DNA of 64,000 nucleotides, taken from the NCBI GenBank assembly GCA_015067715.1, contig SVLY01000003.1, forward strand, positions 1-64,000, in the 5' to 3' direction. This DNA comes from Oscillospiraceae bacterium. GTDB taxonomy: Bacteria; Bacillota; Clostridia; Oscillospirales; QAMX01. Made by a program: the position numbers and the translations under genes. The notes under the pieces are model-generated. The model searched no databases, had not been told where the DNA came from, and worked only from the letters and a program-made list of their open reading frames with translations. The stretch's first letter is position 1, and every line of letters begins with the position of its first letter. Shown here piece by piece: positions 26,176 through 34,880 of this stretch.

Positions 26176-26315
26176 AAAAAAAGCCTCGTAACGAGGCTTT
26201 GGAGCAAATACAAGCGGATGGGCGGTGTATCCATCATCTCAGGTACTTCTAACGAAGTGCGTCGGGAACCATTTCCGACCTCGCCTGTATCTGCAGAGTA
26301 TTATATTAATTCTCC
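26176..26315 (-). ncRNA. candidate structured small RNA of unknown family
   Basis: About 140 nucleotides with an own promoter and terminator. A 13-base-pair stem, GCAGATACAGGCG (26294-26282) with CGCTTGTATTTGC (26216-26204), closes a junction of three hairpins: GTCGG/CCGAC (26279-26261), ACTTC/GAAGT (26256-26243) and GATGG/CCATC (26235-26217). Then comes a terminator, AAAGCCTCG/CGAGGCTTT plus seven T. It contains no start codon with a ribosome site. I could not match it to SRP, 6S, tmRNA, RNase P or the riboswitch consensus sequences I know. The following gene has its own promoter, so this is more likely an independent RNA than an attenuator. Confidence 0.6.
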
Positions 26316-26321
26316 GAACAC

Positions 26322-26350
26322 ATTATACCAGACAATATCCTCTTTGTAAA
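26322..26350 (-). promoter_or_regulatory. promoter of candidate small RNA
   Basis: Minus strand TTTACA (26350-26345), exactly 17 bases, TATAAT (26327-26322). The -35 lies directly at the T run of the pnp terminator arm. Confidence 0.8.
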
Positions 26351-26351
26351 G

Positions 26352-26525
26352 AAAAAACACCGCCCCGATAAAGGGTGTTGTTCTATTCGCCATAAACTGT
26401 CCGCAGGACAATATCACTATGCGTAGCATAATATCACTGCGAAGCAATATAACTCGCCGTCAGGCGAATAGAACTGGCGTGATACTCCGAAAAGAGTATC
26501 ACGCCAAAGCTGAACGGTGTTTTTT
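26352..26525. repeat. palindrome-array element C inside pnp terminator arms
   Basis: Outer arms aaaaaacaccg (26352-26362) and cggtgtttttt (26515-26525) are perfect inverted repeats placed like the pnp terminator. Read on the minus strand, the interior has a head hairpin (26505-26476, GGCGTGATACTC arm) and then an array starting GTTCTATTCGCC and closed by GGCGAATAGAAC. The small hairpins inside are linked by GTTATATT or GTGATATT. It lacks the 3' domain of elements A and B. Confidence 0.8.
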
Positions 26526-26539
26526 GTCAGATATTTAGC

Positions 26540-28654
26540 TTACTGCTCGTCGGTGGGGGGAACGGCGTCCTTGTGGGAGAGGTTGATTCTGCCCTTTTCG
26601 TCAAGCTCTTCGAACTTGACCCAGAGCATATCGCCCACGTTGCAGACGTCCTCGACCTTGTTGATGCGCTTCTTGGCCAGCTTGGAGATGTGCACGAGGC
26701 CTTCCTTGCCGGGAGCGATCTCGACGAAAGCGCCGAAGGTCATAATGCGGGTGACGCGGCCGTAGAACATCTGGCCGGGTTCGGGCTCGAAGACGATGCT
26801 CTTGATGGTGGCTTCGGCAGCGCGGCAGGCCTTGGCGTCGGCGCTGGAGATAAAGATGCGGCCGTCCTCTTCGATGTCGATCTTGGCGCCGGTGTCGGCG
26901 ACGATCTTCTGGATAACGGAGCCGCCCTTGCCGATGACCTCGCGGATCTTGTCCACGTCGATCTGCATCTGGATCATCTTGGGAGCGAATTCGGAAAGCT
27001 CGGCGCGAGGCTCGGCGATGCAGGGGAGCATGATCTCGTCGAGGATCTCGAGTCTGGCTTCGTAGGTCTGGTTAAGGGCTTCGCGGATGATGGCGGGGGT
27101 GAGACCGTCGATCTTAAGGTCCATCTGAATGGCGGTGATACCGGTCTTGGTGCCGGCAACCTTGAAGTCCATGTCGCCGAAGAAGTCTTCAACGCCCTGG
27201 ATATCGGTGAACACCATCCAGCGGTCTTCCTCGGTGATGAGGCCGCAGGAGATGCCCGCAACGGGAGCCTTGATGGGAACGCCGGCGTCCATCAGAGCAA
27301 GGGTGGAGCCGCAGACGGAACCCTGGGAGGTGGAACCGTTGGAGGAGAGGACCTCGGAGACAAGGCGAATGCAGTAGGGGAACTCGGCCTCAGAGGGAAT
27401 GACGGGCTCGAGAGCTCTTTCGGCAAGAGCGCCGTGGCCGATCTCGCGGCGGCCGGGGCTGCGGGCGGCACGGGCTTCGCCAACGCTCCAGCTGGGGAAG
27501 TTGTAGTGGTGCATATAGCGCTTGGTGGTCTCGGGGGAGATACCGTCAAGGGGCTGGTAGTCGGCTACGGTGCCAAGAGTGCAGGTGGTGAGGACCTGAG
27601 TCTGGCCGCGGGTGAACATACCGGAACCGTGAACTCTGGGAAGAATGCCGACTTCGGCGGCGAGGGGACGGACCTGGTCCATGCGGCGGCCGTCAACGCG
27701 CTTCTTGTCGTCAAGCAGCCAGCGGCGGACGACGAACTTCTCAAGCTTGTAGAGGCACTCGTCGAAAGCGGCTTCGCTGTCGGGATACTTCTCGCCCAGA
27801 GCGGCAAGAACCTTTTCCTTCAGAACGGCAAGGTTGGCATCGCGGACGGTCTTATCGTCGGTGTCCATGGCGAAACGCATGTCTTCGATAAAGCCGGCCT
27901 TGATCTCCTCGAACATCTCTTCGGGAACGTTGACGTGGGGATAGTCGAACTTGGGCTTGCCGATCTTTGCCTGGATGTCGGAGATGAAGCGGCAGATGGG
28001 CTTGATCTCTTCGTGGGCCAGCATGATGGCGTTGTACATGATATCGTTGGGGATCTCGTTGGCGCCGGCTTCGATCATAACGACCTTTTCCTCGCTGCCG
28101 GCAACGGTGAGAGCCAGGGTGGAAGCGGCGCGCTGGGCCTCGGTGGGGTTGATGACGTACTTGCCGTCAACAAAGCCAACGTTCAAAGCGGCGGTGGGGC
28201 CGTTCCAGGGGATATCGGAGATGGACAGGGCAACGGAGGTGCCGATCATGGCGCAGATCTCGGGGGAGTTGTCCTGTTCGACGGACATGACGGTGCAGGA
28301 GATGCAAACGTCGTTTCTCATGTCCTTGGGGAAGAGGGGACGGATGGGACGGTCGATGACGCGGGAGGTCAGAATGGCCTTCTCGCCGGGGCGGCCTTCT
28401 CTTCTGCCCCAGGAGCCGGGAATGTGGCCCACGGAGTAGAGCTTTTCTTCGTAGTCAACGGAGAGAGGGAAAAAGTCGATGCCGTCGCGGGGCTTGGCCG
28501 ATGCGGTGGCGTTGACGAGAACGGCAGTGTCGCCATATCTGACGAGGCAGGAGCCGTTGGACAGACCGGCCATCTTGCCGATCTCGATCTTCATTGTTCT
28601 GCCGCCGACGAGAGTTTCGAACTCGTGGGTGGTGAACTGCATTTTGGTTACCAT
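26540..28654 (-). CDS. pnp: polynucleotide phosphorylase
   Basis: 704 residues from ATG 28654, which has AAGGAGG 11 bases upstream; the frame extends to 28747 without support. Two RNase PH-like domains are followed by a KH domain (IREVIGKGGSVIQKIV, about 560) and an S1 domain (GQMFYGRVTRIMTFGAFVEI, about 625). It degrades RNA 3' to 5' with phosphate and is part of degradosome-like assemblies. It lies downstream of rpsO, the usual bacterial order, and the hairpin between them is probably an RNase III-type or attenuation site. The end is the terminator that holds element C. Confidence 0.97.
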   Translation of the reverse strand: MVTKMQFTTHEFETLVGGRTMKIEIGKMAGLSNGSCLVRYGDTAVLVNATASAKPRDGIDFFPLSVDYEEKLYSVGHIPGSWGRREGRPGEKAILTSRVIDRPIRPLFPKDMRNDVCISCTVMSVEQDNSPEICAMIGTSVALSISDIPWNGPTAALNVGFVDGKYVINPTEAQRAASTLALTVAGSEEKVVMIEAGANEIPNDIMYNAIMLAHEEIKPICRFISDIQAKIGKPKFDYPHVNVPEEMFEEIKAGFIEDMRFAMDTDDKTVRDANLAVLKEKVLAALGEKYPDSEAAFDECLYKLEKFVVRRWLLDDKKRVDGRRMDQVRPLAAEVGILPRVHGSGMFTRGQTQVLTTCTLGTVADYQPLDGISPETTKRYMHHYNFPSWSVGEARAARSPGRREIGHGALAERALEPVIPSEAEFPYCIRLVSEVLSSNGSTSQGSVCGSTLALMDAGVPIKAPVAGISCGLITEEDRWMVFTDIQGVEDFFGDMDFKVAGTKTGITAIQMDLKIDGLTPAIIREALNQTYEARLEILDEIMLPCIAEPRAELSEFAPKMIQMQIDVDKIREVIGKGGSVIQKIVADTGAKIDIEEDGRIFISSADAKACRAAEATIKSIVFEPEPGQMFYGRVTRIMTFGAFVEIAPGKEGLVHISKLAKKRINKVEDVCNVGDMLWVKFEELDEKGRINLSHKDAVPPTDEQ

Positions 28655-28824
28655 GCTAATGGGTTCCTCCTTTTTGGAACGTTTTTGTCCGGAGCGCGCC
28701 CAATAGCACTTGAAGCCGCCCTTCCTTCGTTTTTTTCTCTTTACCAAACGAAGGGTGCCTTCAACTGCTAACAGGCGCAGCCCGCCTTTTTTTAACTTAC
28801 GCTTTTGTCGGCTAAACAGTATAT

Positions 28825-28856
28825 ACCGGCGGACAGGATCCCGCCTGTCCGCCGGT
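28825..28856 (-). promoter_or_regulatory. strong hairpin between rpsO and pnp
   Basis: The 13-base arms accggcggacagg (28825-28837) and 28844-28856 pair perfectly. No T run follows, so it looks like an RNA-processing or partial attenuation site, as known for rpsO-pnp in other bacteria. Confidence 0.6.
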
Positions 28857-28869
28857 GTTCTGTTTATCC

Positions 28870-29136
28870 TTACTTACGGATCTCCAGCTTCTCGATGAGA
28901 GCTCTGTAACGCATGATGTCCTTGCGCTGCAGATAGTCGAGCATGGAGCGGCGGTTGCCAACCATCTGAAGGAGGCCACGACGGGAGTGGTTGTCCTTGG
29001 GATGGGTCTTCAGGTGCTCGTTGAGCTCCTTGATTCTGGCGGTGAGGATGGCGATCTGAACTTCGGGAGAACCGGTGTCAGTCTCGTGGGTGCGGCAAGC
29101 CTCGATAACGGCCTGCTTCTTTTCGGTGCTGATCAT
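28870..29136 (-). CDS. rpsO: 30S ribosomal protein S15
   Basis: 88 residues, the standard length. The conserved core [22 protein letters not shown] and [20 protein letters not shown] is intact. S15 binds the central domain of 16S rRNA. It has an AAAGGTG ribosome site and a long leader (about 120 bases) that may bind S15 for feedback, as known for other rpsO leaders. It heads the rpsO-pnp operon. Confidence 0.97.
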   Translation of the reverse strand: MISTEKKQAVIEACRTHETDTGSPEVQIAILTARIKELNEHLKTHPKDNHSRRGLLQMVGNRRSMLDYLQRKDIMRYRALIEKLEIRK

Positions 29137-29265
29137 AGCTGTTTTTCACCTTTCAAAAAATATTTTCCACGCGCAACGCCGCAATACCGGGACGGGAGCG
29201 GGTGAAACCACCCCGGTTCGGGGCTTTACCTCCGGGCTCAGTAAAGGGCTTACGCACGCTTTCAT

Positions 29266-29294
29266 ATCATAACATAAACTCTCCCGTTTGTAAA
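29266..29294 (-). promoter_or_regulatory. promoter of rpsO-pnp
   Basis: Minus strand TTTACA (29294-29289), 17-base spacer, TATGAT (29271-29266). The leader down to 29137 is GC-rich with a CCCCGAACCGGGG hairpin near 29213-29225 and could be the S15 target. Confidence 0.75.
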
Positions 29295-29340
29295 GAGCTT
29301 TTGTGAAAAAATTGCGAATTATACAAAATTTTTTTCGCCC

Positions 29341-29369
29341 TTGATTTTGCCCCCCAAGTGTGATATGCT
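29341..29369 (+). promoter_or_regulatory. promoter of cupin gene
   Basis: TTGATT (29341-29346), 17-base spacer, TATGCT (29364-29369). Confidence 0.65.
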
Positions 29370-29401
29370 AATTGCATAAACCACTAAAGGAGAACCGCCT
29401 T

Positions 29402-29749
29402 ATGATAAAGCACGGACACGAGCTTAAATGCGAGACCAGAGAGAACATGCGCGGCGGCGCGGGAGAGGTCGTTTTGCGCGCCTTTCTTTCCCCGGAGGAA
29501 ATGAACGGCAAAAACCGCCTCTTTTCCCAGATAACCCTTGCCCAGGGCTGTTCCATAGGCTACCACGAGCACCACGGCGAAAGTGAGATCTTCGTTGTCA
29601 AGAGCGGCAACGGCGTTTTCAACGACAACGGCAAAGAGTATCCCGTTTCTGCCGGGGACGTTTGCATAACCACCTCCGGCAACGGCCACGCCATAAGCTG
29701 CGCCGGAAACCAGAACCTTGAGCTCATCGCCCTCATCATTCTGGACTGA
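29402..29749 (+). CDS. small cupin-domain protein
   Basis: 115 residues, a single cupin beta-barrel. The first cupin motif is GYHEHHGESEIFVVKSGNG, with His-His-Glu metal ligands, and the second is SAGDVCITTSGNGHAI with the remaining His. Such proteins bind a metal and small ligands; many are sugar isomerases or sensors, and no specific role can be read. ATG 29402 is chosen because AAAGGAG precedes it. It is monocistronic and followed by two terminators. Confidence 0.85.
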   Translation: MIKHGHELKCETRENMRGGAGEVVLRAFLSPEEMNGKNRLFSQITLAQGCSIGYHEHHGESEIFVVKSGNGVFNDNGKEYPVSAGDVCITTSGNGHAISCAGNQNLELIALIILD

Positions 29750-29767
29750 ACCAAAAAAAACGTATGG

Positions 29768-29804
29768 ACCGCGGGAGGGGGAGCCCCTTTCCGCGGTTCT
29801 TTTT
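29768..29804 (+). terminator. terminator of cupin gene
   Basis: ACCGCGG (29768-29774) pairs with CCGCGGT (29791-29797); the inner GGGG/CCCC also pairs; a T run follows. Confidence 0.85.
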
Positions 29805-29847
29805 CACCCTGCATATTAGTTTGCCTAAGCAACTGATTTTGTTTTCC

Positions 29848-29871
29848 GACGGAGGCTCTCCGTCTTTTTTT
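29848..29871 (+). terminator. second terminator-like hairpin
   Basis: GACGGA (29848-29853) and TCCGTC (29859-29864) with seven T, just before the ABC exporter promoter. Confidence 0.6.
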
Positions 29872-29898
29872 GTTTAAATTAAAGTGGTATAATATAAT
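29870..29898 (+). promoter_or_regulatory. promoter of ABC exporter pair
   Basis: TTGTTT (29870-29875), 17-base spacer, TATAAT (29893-29898); a second overlapping TATAAT starts five bases earlier. Confidence 0.6.
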
Positions 29899-29941
29899 GG
29901 TTATATTCTTTAAAGGACAGGAGGCGGTTGGTTAAAACCGT

Positions 29942-31774
29942 ATGAAAAAGCTGTTCAGGTACATTCTGCCATACAAATGGCTGGCGCTGGTATCTCCCCT
30001 GATGATGATGGGCGAGGTGGCCTGCGACCTTTGTCTGCCCTATTTAATGTCCTACATAGTCAATTTCGGCATTCTGGGCATGGACGTTTTCTCCCCCACG
30101 GAGGGCTCTCCCATGGCCGCAAGGCTTGTCGGCCTGTTTTTGGGCGAGGACTATACGGGTATGCAGCTTATTTTGCTCTTTGGCATACTCATGATCTCAC
30201 TCACTCTCGTTGGCGGATTTTTCGGCACCATGTGCGCCTACACCGCCGCCCGCGCGGCCCAGAGCTTTGGCCGGGACCTGCGGGTTGACGTGTTCAAAAA
30301 GGTGATGAGCCTTTCCATTGAACAGACCGACCGCTTTACAACGGGCTCTCTGGTCACAAGAATGACCAACGACATCACCATGATCGTGGACTTTATGGAA
30401 ATGCTCATGCGAATGTTCGTCCGCGCCCCAATGTTTCTCATCGGCGGCACGATAATGCTGCTGTCCCTTGAGCCGAAATTCGGTCTGGTGCTGCTGTGCT
30501 CCATTCCGGTTTTGCTTCTGGTCATGGTCCTGGTGCTGAAAAAGGCCGTTCCCCTGTTCAGCATCGTTCAGACCAGACTTGACAGGGTCAACTCCGTGGT
30601 TCAGGAAAACGTGAGCGGTGCAAGAGTTGTCAAGGCCTACGTCCGCGAGGAGCACGAGTGCGGCAGATTCAGAAATGCCAACGGAGAGCTCCGGGACGTT
30701 AACCTCCGTGTTCTGCGGCTCATGGCCATAATCAACCCCGTTATGATGATCGTTATGAACGTAACCGTTATCGTGGTCATGTATCTGGGCGGCGTTAACA
30801 TCGCCTTCGGGGACGCATCCATGAACACCGGCTCCATAATGGCCTCCATCACCTACGTTTCCATGGTTTTGAACTCCGTTCTCATGGTCACCGGCATGTT
30901 CGGCGCCATCTCCCGTGCCAGCGCCAGCGCAAAGCGCGTTGTTGAGGTCATGGGCGAGGAACCCGTTATTCTCGGGGGCGAAGGCGCAACAGAGCAGGGC
31001 GACATTGCCGTCAGCTTTAAAAACGTCAGCTTCCGCTACCCTGGCACCGTGGGACGTCCCGTGCTTTCGGGCATCGATCTGGATATCAAAAAGGGCGAGA
31101 CCCTTGCCATCATCGGCGCGACGGGCTCCGGAAAGAGCTCCCTCGTTGCCATGATACCCCGGTTTTACGACGCAATTGAGGGCGAGGTGTTTGTAAACGG
31201 CGCCCCGGTAAAGGACTATCCCCTTGCCGACCTCCGGGCAAAGATCGGCTACGTTATGCAAAAGACCGTTCTCTTCTCCGACACCATCGCCGGAAACATA
31301 CGCTGGGGCGACCCGGACGCATCGGACAAGGCAGTCCGCGCCGCCGCCGCTGCCGCTCAGGCAACGGAATTTATCGACGGCTTTGCCGAGGGCTTTGACA
31401 CCTTCGTGGCGGAGAAGGGCGCGTCCCTTTCCGGCGGACAGAAACAGCGCACCTCCGTTGCCCGGGCGCTGGTGAGAAAGCCCGAGATACTCATTCTGGA
31501 TGACTCCACCTCCGCTCTCGACCTTGCCACCGAGGGTAAGCTCCGCGCCGAGCTTGCAAAGATGACGGGGGACACCACCGTTATAATCATTGCCCAGCGA
31601 ATTGCCAGCGTTATGACCGCAGACAGGATCGCCGTGCTCGAAAACGACGGCACCATCGTCCACTGCGCTCCCCACGAGGAGCTTCTGAAGATAAGCGAGA
31701 CCTACCGCGATATCTGCGATTCCCAGATACGCTCCGGCGCTCTTGTGAGAAAGGAGGACGGCGAAGATGAGTGA
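29942..31774 (+). CDS. ABC exporter half-transporter, degenerate ATP site subunit
   Basis: 610 residues: six membrane helices in the first 320, then a nucleotide-binding domain with Walker A GATGSGKSS (about 393-401), signature LSGGQ (about 496) and Walker B LILDDSTSALD (about 517). After Walker B the usual catalytic Glu is Asp, and the switch His is Gln (IIIAQRIAS). Such changes mark the inactive partner of heterodimeric exporters of the TM287/288 and BmrCD kind. The partner overlaps by eight bases. Substrates are typically drugs, lipids or peptides, and cannot be told here. Confidence 0.92.
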   Translation: MKKLFRYILPYKWLALVSPLMMMGEVACDLCLPYLMSYIVNFGILGMDVFSPTEGSPMAARLVGLFLGEDYTGMQLILLFGILMISLTLVGGFFGTMCAYTAARAAQSFGRDLRVDVFKKVMSLSIEQTDRFTTGSLVTRMTNDITMIVDFMEMLMRMFVRAPMFLIGGTIMLLSLEPKFGLVLLCSIPVLLLVMVLVLKKAVPLFSIVQTRLDRVNSVVQENVSGARVVKAYVREEHECGRFRNANGELRDVNLRVLRLMAIINPVMMIVMNVTVIVVMYLGGVNIAFGDASMNTGSIMASITYVSMVLNSVLMVTGMFGAISRASASAKRVVEVMGEEPVILGGEGATEQGDIAVSFKNVSFRYPGTVGRPVLSGIDLDIKKGETLAIIGATGSGKSSLVAMIPRFYDAIEGEVFVNGAPVKDYPLADLRAKIGYVMQKTVLFSDTIAGNIRWGDPDASDKAVRAAAAAAQATEFIDGFAEGFDTFVAEKGASLSGGQKQRTSVARALVRKPEILILDDSTSALDLATEGKLRAELAKMTGDTTVIIIAQRIASVMTADRIAVLENDGTIVHCAPHEELLKISETYRDICDSQIRSGALVRKEDGEDE

Positions 31775-33623
31775 AAAAAGACACGGACCCGGCGGTCCCG
31801 GTCCCCGTCCCGGCGGCAGACCCGGCGGACCCATGGGCGCAAGGCTGAACGCCGAAAAGCCCAAGAACACAAAGCGCACCCTCTTCCGGCTTGCACGGTA
31901 CATAGGCAAGAGCGGCTGGGTGCTGGTGGGACTGCTGGCGATCATGCTGGTCGTCACACTGGTTGAGATACTCAACCCCTTCTTCCAGCAAAAGGCCATC
32001 GACACCATCACCCTGGTGGACGGAAAGCTGGCCGTTGACCTCAGAGCCATGGTGGGCTACCTTGCCGCCATCGGCGGAACCTTCGTGTTCAGCGCCACCC
32101 TCTCATATTTCCAGGGGCTTCTGGCGGCAAAGCTCTCCCAGACGACGGTTTACACCATGAGAAACGAGCTTTTCTCAAAGATCTCCCGCCTACCCATCAG
32201 CTACACCGACACCCACCGCCACGGCGACATTATGAGCCGCATGACCAACGACATTGAAAACGTTTCAAACGCCGTTTCCCAGTCCATTGCAACTCTGTTC
32301 TCCGCCGTGCTCACCCTTATCGGCGCGCTGACCATGATGCTCTACTACAGCCCCCTGCTCACGGCTGTGGCCATAACCATAATCCCCATGACCCTTCTGG
32401 TCTCCTCCGTGCTTGCAAAGTTCATGCGGAAGTATTTCGTCGCCCAGCAGAGAATACTCGGCCGCCTCAACAGCAACGTTGAAGAGTCCGTAACCGGCTA
32501 CAAGACCGTTGTCGCCTACGGCAAAGAGGCCGACGCCATCGCCAGCTTTGCGGAAAACGCCCAGGAGCTTCGCACTACCTCCATCAAGGCAAGAGTGTGG
32601 GGCTCGATCATGGGACCCATTATGAACTTCCTCGGCAATTTCCATTACGTGCTCCTTGCGGCCCTCGGCGGCTACATGGTCCTCTCCGGCAGGGGAGGGA
32701 TAACCGTTGGCAGTATTCAGGCAATGCTCCAGTACTCCAAAAAGTTCAGCCAGCCCATTAACATGATCGCAAACCAGTATTCCACCATTCTCACCGCCCT
32801 TGCAGGCGCGGAGCGCATTTTTGAGATAATGGACTCCGCAAACGAGGTGGACACCGGCAGAAGCGATATCCGCGTTGAGGATATCCGGGGCGACATCACC
32901 TTTGAAAACCTTCAGTTCGGCTACGTTCCCGGGGAGCCCGTTCTCAAGGGCTTCGACCTCGAGGTCAAGGCCGGACAGAAGATCGCCATCGTGGGCGCAA
33001 CGGGCTCGGGCAAGACCACCGTGGTCAACCTGCTCACCCGGTTCTACGAGCTGGACGGCGGACGCATCACCATAGACGGCGTGGACATCACCGAGATCCC
33101 CAAGGACACCCTCCGCCACGCCATCGCCATAGTCCTTCAGGACACCGTTCTCTTCTCCGACACCATCGGCGCAAACATCCGCTACGGCCGGGACAACGCC
33201 ACGGACGAAAGCGTTCGCGCCGCCGCCCACACCGCCATGGCCGACGTGTTCATAGACCGTCTGCCCGAGGGCTACGAGACCAGGCTCACCGAGTCCGGCT
33301 CCAACCTCTCCGAGGGTCAGCGCCAGCTTCTGTCCATATCCCGCGCGGTTTTGGCAGACCCCAAGATCCTCATTCTGGACGAGGCCACCTCCTCCGTTGA
33401 CACCCGTACCGAGCTGAGGCTCCAGCAGGCCATGAACAACCTGATGAAGGGGCGCACCTCCCTCATCATCGCCCACCGGCTTTCCACCATCCGCGACGCG
33501 GACAAGATCGTCGTCGTCTCCGACGGGCGCATCGTTGAGGTGGGCAGCCACGACGAGCTTCTGGCAAAGGGCGGGCAGTATTCAAAGCTCTATTCCAGCC
33601 AGTTTGCAGGCGTTGCCATTTAA
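31767..33623 (+). CDS. ABC exporter half-transporter, catalytic subunit
   Basis: 618 residues. A disordered Gly/Pro-rich N-terminus (HGPGGPGPRPGGRPGGPMG) precedes six membrane helices. The nucleotide-binding domain has Walker A GATGSGKTT (about 410-418), signature LSEGQ (about 514), Walker B ILDEATSSVD with the catalytic Glu, and the switch His in IIAHRLST. It therefore supplies the hydrolysing residues, while its signature differs from the canonical LSGGQ. Together with the preceding gene it forms a heterodimer. A terminator follows. Confidence 0.93.
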   Translation: MSEKRHGPGGPGPRPGGRPGGPMGARLNAEKPKNTKRTLFRLARYIGKSGWVLVGLLAIMLVVTLVEILNPFFQQKAIDTITLVDGKLAVDLRAMVGYLAAIGGTFVFSATLSYFQGLLAAKLSQTTVYTMRNELFSKISRLPISYTDTHRHGDIMSRMTNDIENVSNAVSQSIATLFSAVLTLIGALTMMLYYSPLLTAVAITIIPMTLLVSSVLAKFMRKYFVAQQRILGRLNSNVEESVTGYKTVVAYGKEADAIASFAENAQELRTTSIKARVWGSIMGPIMNFLGNFHYVLLAALGGYMVLSGRGGITVGSIQAMLQYSKKFSQPINMIANQYSTILTALAGAERIFEIMDSANEVDTGRSDIRVEDIRGDITFENLQFGYVPGEPVLKGFDLEVKAGQKIAIVGATGSGKTTVVNLLTRFYELDGGRITIDGVDITEIPKDTLRHAIAIVLQDTVLFSDTIGANIRYGRDNATDESVRAAAHTAMADVFIDRLPEGYETRLTESGSNLSEGQRQLLSISRAVLADPKILILDEATSSVDTRTELRLQQAMNNLMKGRTSLIIAHRLSTIRDADKIVVVSDGRIVEVGSHDELLAKGGQYSKLYSSQFAGVAI

Positions 33624-33638
33624 GTTCAAAAACCGTTA

Positions 33639-33676
33639 TAAGCCCCGGTTTTCTCCCAAACCGGGGCTTATCCTTT
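33639..33676 (+). terminator. terminator of ABC exporter operon
   Basis: taagccccggttt (33639-33651) pairs with aaaccggggctta (33658-33670), then a short T run. Confidence 0.85.
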
Positions 33677-33726
33677 TATGTATTGATATTTAAACTTATT
33701 GTTCCTCCCGGGGAGCAAAATGCGAC

Positions 33727-33755
33727 TTGTATTTTGCCTGCGGGTTTGGTATAAT
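33727..33755 (+). promoter_or_regulatory. promoter of yggS-to-dnaE operon
   Basis: TTGTAT (33727-33732), 17-base spacer, TATAAT (33750-33755). Confidence 0.7.
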
Positions 33756-33807
33756 GTATTCGGAGTATTGTCAATTTTTTTACAGTTAAGAAACGGGGGC
33801 GGTATTC

Positions 33808-34506
33808 ATGGATACCCAGACGATAAAATTAAATACGGCCCTTATAACCGGGCGTGTCCGCCGGGCGGAGAAGCTTGCGGGCAGAGCTCCGGGGGAGGTG
33901 ACCCTTCTTGCGGCCACCAAGACCCGCACCCCCGAAGAGATACGCGCCGTTATCGAAGCCGGCATTGACGCCTGCGGCGAAAACCGGGCTCAGGAGCTTC
34001 TTGAAAAGCTGCCCTCCGGGGCCTACAACGGCAAGCCCCTTCATTTTATAGGCTCGTTCCAGTCCAACAAGGCCCACCTGCTCTACGGCAAAACGGACAT
34101 GATAGAGTCTCTCAACTCCCCCAAGGCCGCGCGCATACTCTCCCGCATCGGTCTCGAGCAGGGGGGCGTGACCAACGTTCTTGCGGAGATTAACATCGGC
34201 CTCGAGCCGGGCAAGGCCGGCATTCTGCCCCAGGCGGCAGAGGCCTTCTGCGCGGATATCGCCGCAATGGACGCCATGCGCATCCGGGGACTTATGGCGA
34301 TTCCCCCCGCCGGAGAGGACGGAACACCCTATTTTGCCGCCATGAAGGAGCTTTTCGACAGGCTGGCAAAAAACCTGCCCGACTGTTTCGACACACTCTC
34401 CATGGGAATGTCCGGGGACTTTGAAAAGGCCATCGCCTGCGGCGCCACGGTAGTTCGCATCGGCACCGCCCTTTTCGGTCCCAGAGACTACGGAGCGGCA
34501 AAATGA
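33808..34506 (+). CDS. YggS/PLPBP-family pyridoxal phosphate homeostasis protein
   Basis: 232 residues, single-domain TIM barrel. The PLP Lys is Lys38 in LLAATKT, followed by GENRAQELLEK and HFIGSFQSNK. The C-terminal phosphate-binding segment SMGMSGDFEKAI and VRIGTALFG is intact. The family binds PLP and controls its level rather than catalysing a known reaction. It starts a run of genes in one direction; the next gene overlaps its stop by four bases. In many Firmicutes yggS lies near cell-division genes, which fits the peptidoglycan genes that follow. Confidence 0.93.
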   Translation: MDTQTIKLNTALITGRVRRAEKLAGRAPGEVTLLAATKTRTPEEIRAVIEAGIDACGENRAQELLEKLPSGAYNGKPLHFIGSFQSNKAHLLYGKTDMIESLNSPKAARILSRIGLEQGGVTNVLAEINIGLEPGKAGILPQAAEAFCADIAAMDAMRIRGLMAIPPAGEDGTPYFAAMKELFDRLAKNLPDCFDTLSMGMSGDFEKAIACGATVVRIGTALFGPRDYGAAK

Positions 34507-34838
34507 GCAGAAAGACCGAAAACACCACCTTCGTGTGCGAAAACTGCGGAAGGACCGTTCCTCCCCTCACCAACGGAAGCTACCGCAACCACTGTCCCTT
34601 CTGCCTGTGCTCAAAGCACGTGGACGAGACCCCCGGGGACAGGGCAAGCCTTTGCGGCGGGGTCATGGACCCCGTTGAGGTGATCTACCGCCCGGCAAAG
34701 GGCTGGCAGATCGTCCACAAATGCCGCATCTGCGGCCACGAACAGCGTAACCGCACCGCGGAGAACACCCTTGAGCCGGACAACGGCGAGCTTTTGCGAG
34801 CCATTGCCGCCGAGCCCCGGGGCTCCCGCCGGAGATAA
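34503..34838 (+). CDS. RNHCP-domain zinc-ribbon protein
   Basis: 111 residues. FVCENCG near the N-terminus and the name-giving RNHCPFCLCSKHVD, followed by PGDRASLCGG and KCRICGHEQRNRT, place it in the RNHCP family, with two CxxC pairs likely binding zinc. The family is small and of unknown function, possibly nucleic-acid binding. Its ATG overlaps the stop of the YggS-family gene (ATGA), so translation is coupled. Confidence 0.85.
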   Translation: MSRKTENTTFVCENCGRTVPPLTNGSYRNHCPFCLCSKHVDETPGDRASLCGGVMDPVEVIYRPAKGWQIVHKCRICGHEQRNRTAENTLEPDNGELLRAIAAEPRGSRRR

Positions 34839-34880
34839 AACTCACCAGCCAACCACACACAGCCTCGCCCCGAAAAAGCG

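Noticed and set aside
26176-26315. SRP RNA or 6S RNA
   Set aside because: No GGAAGGAAGCAG-like SRP loop and no long hairpin with a central bubble; the fold is a four-way junction.
26573-28771. 732-codon open frame antisense to pnp
   Set aside because: Shadow of pnp; Gly/Asp/Val-rich composition without motifs.
30197-32050. 617-codon open frame antisense to the ABC exporter
   Set aside because: Shadow frame, His-rich and without domain signatures.
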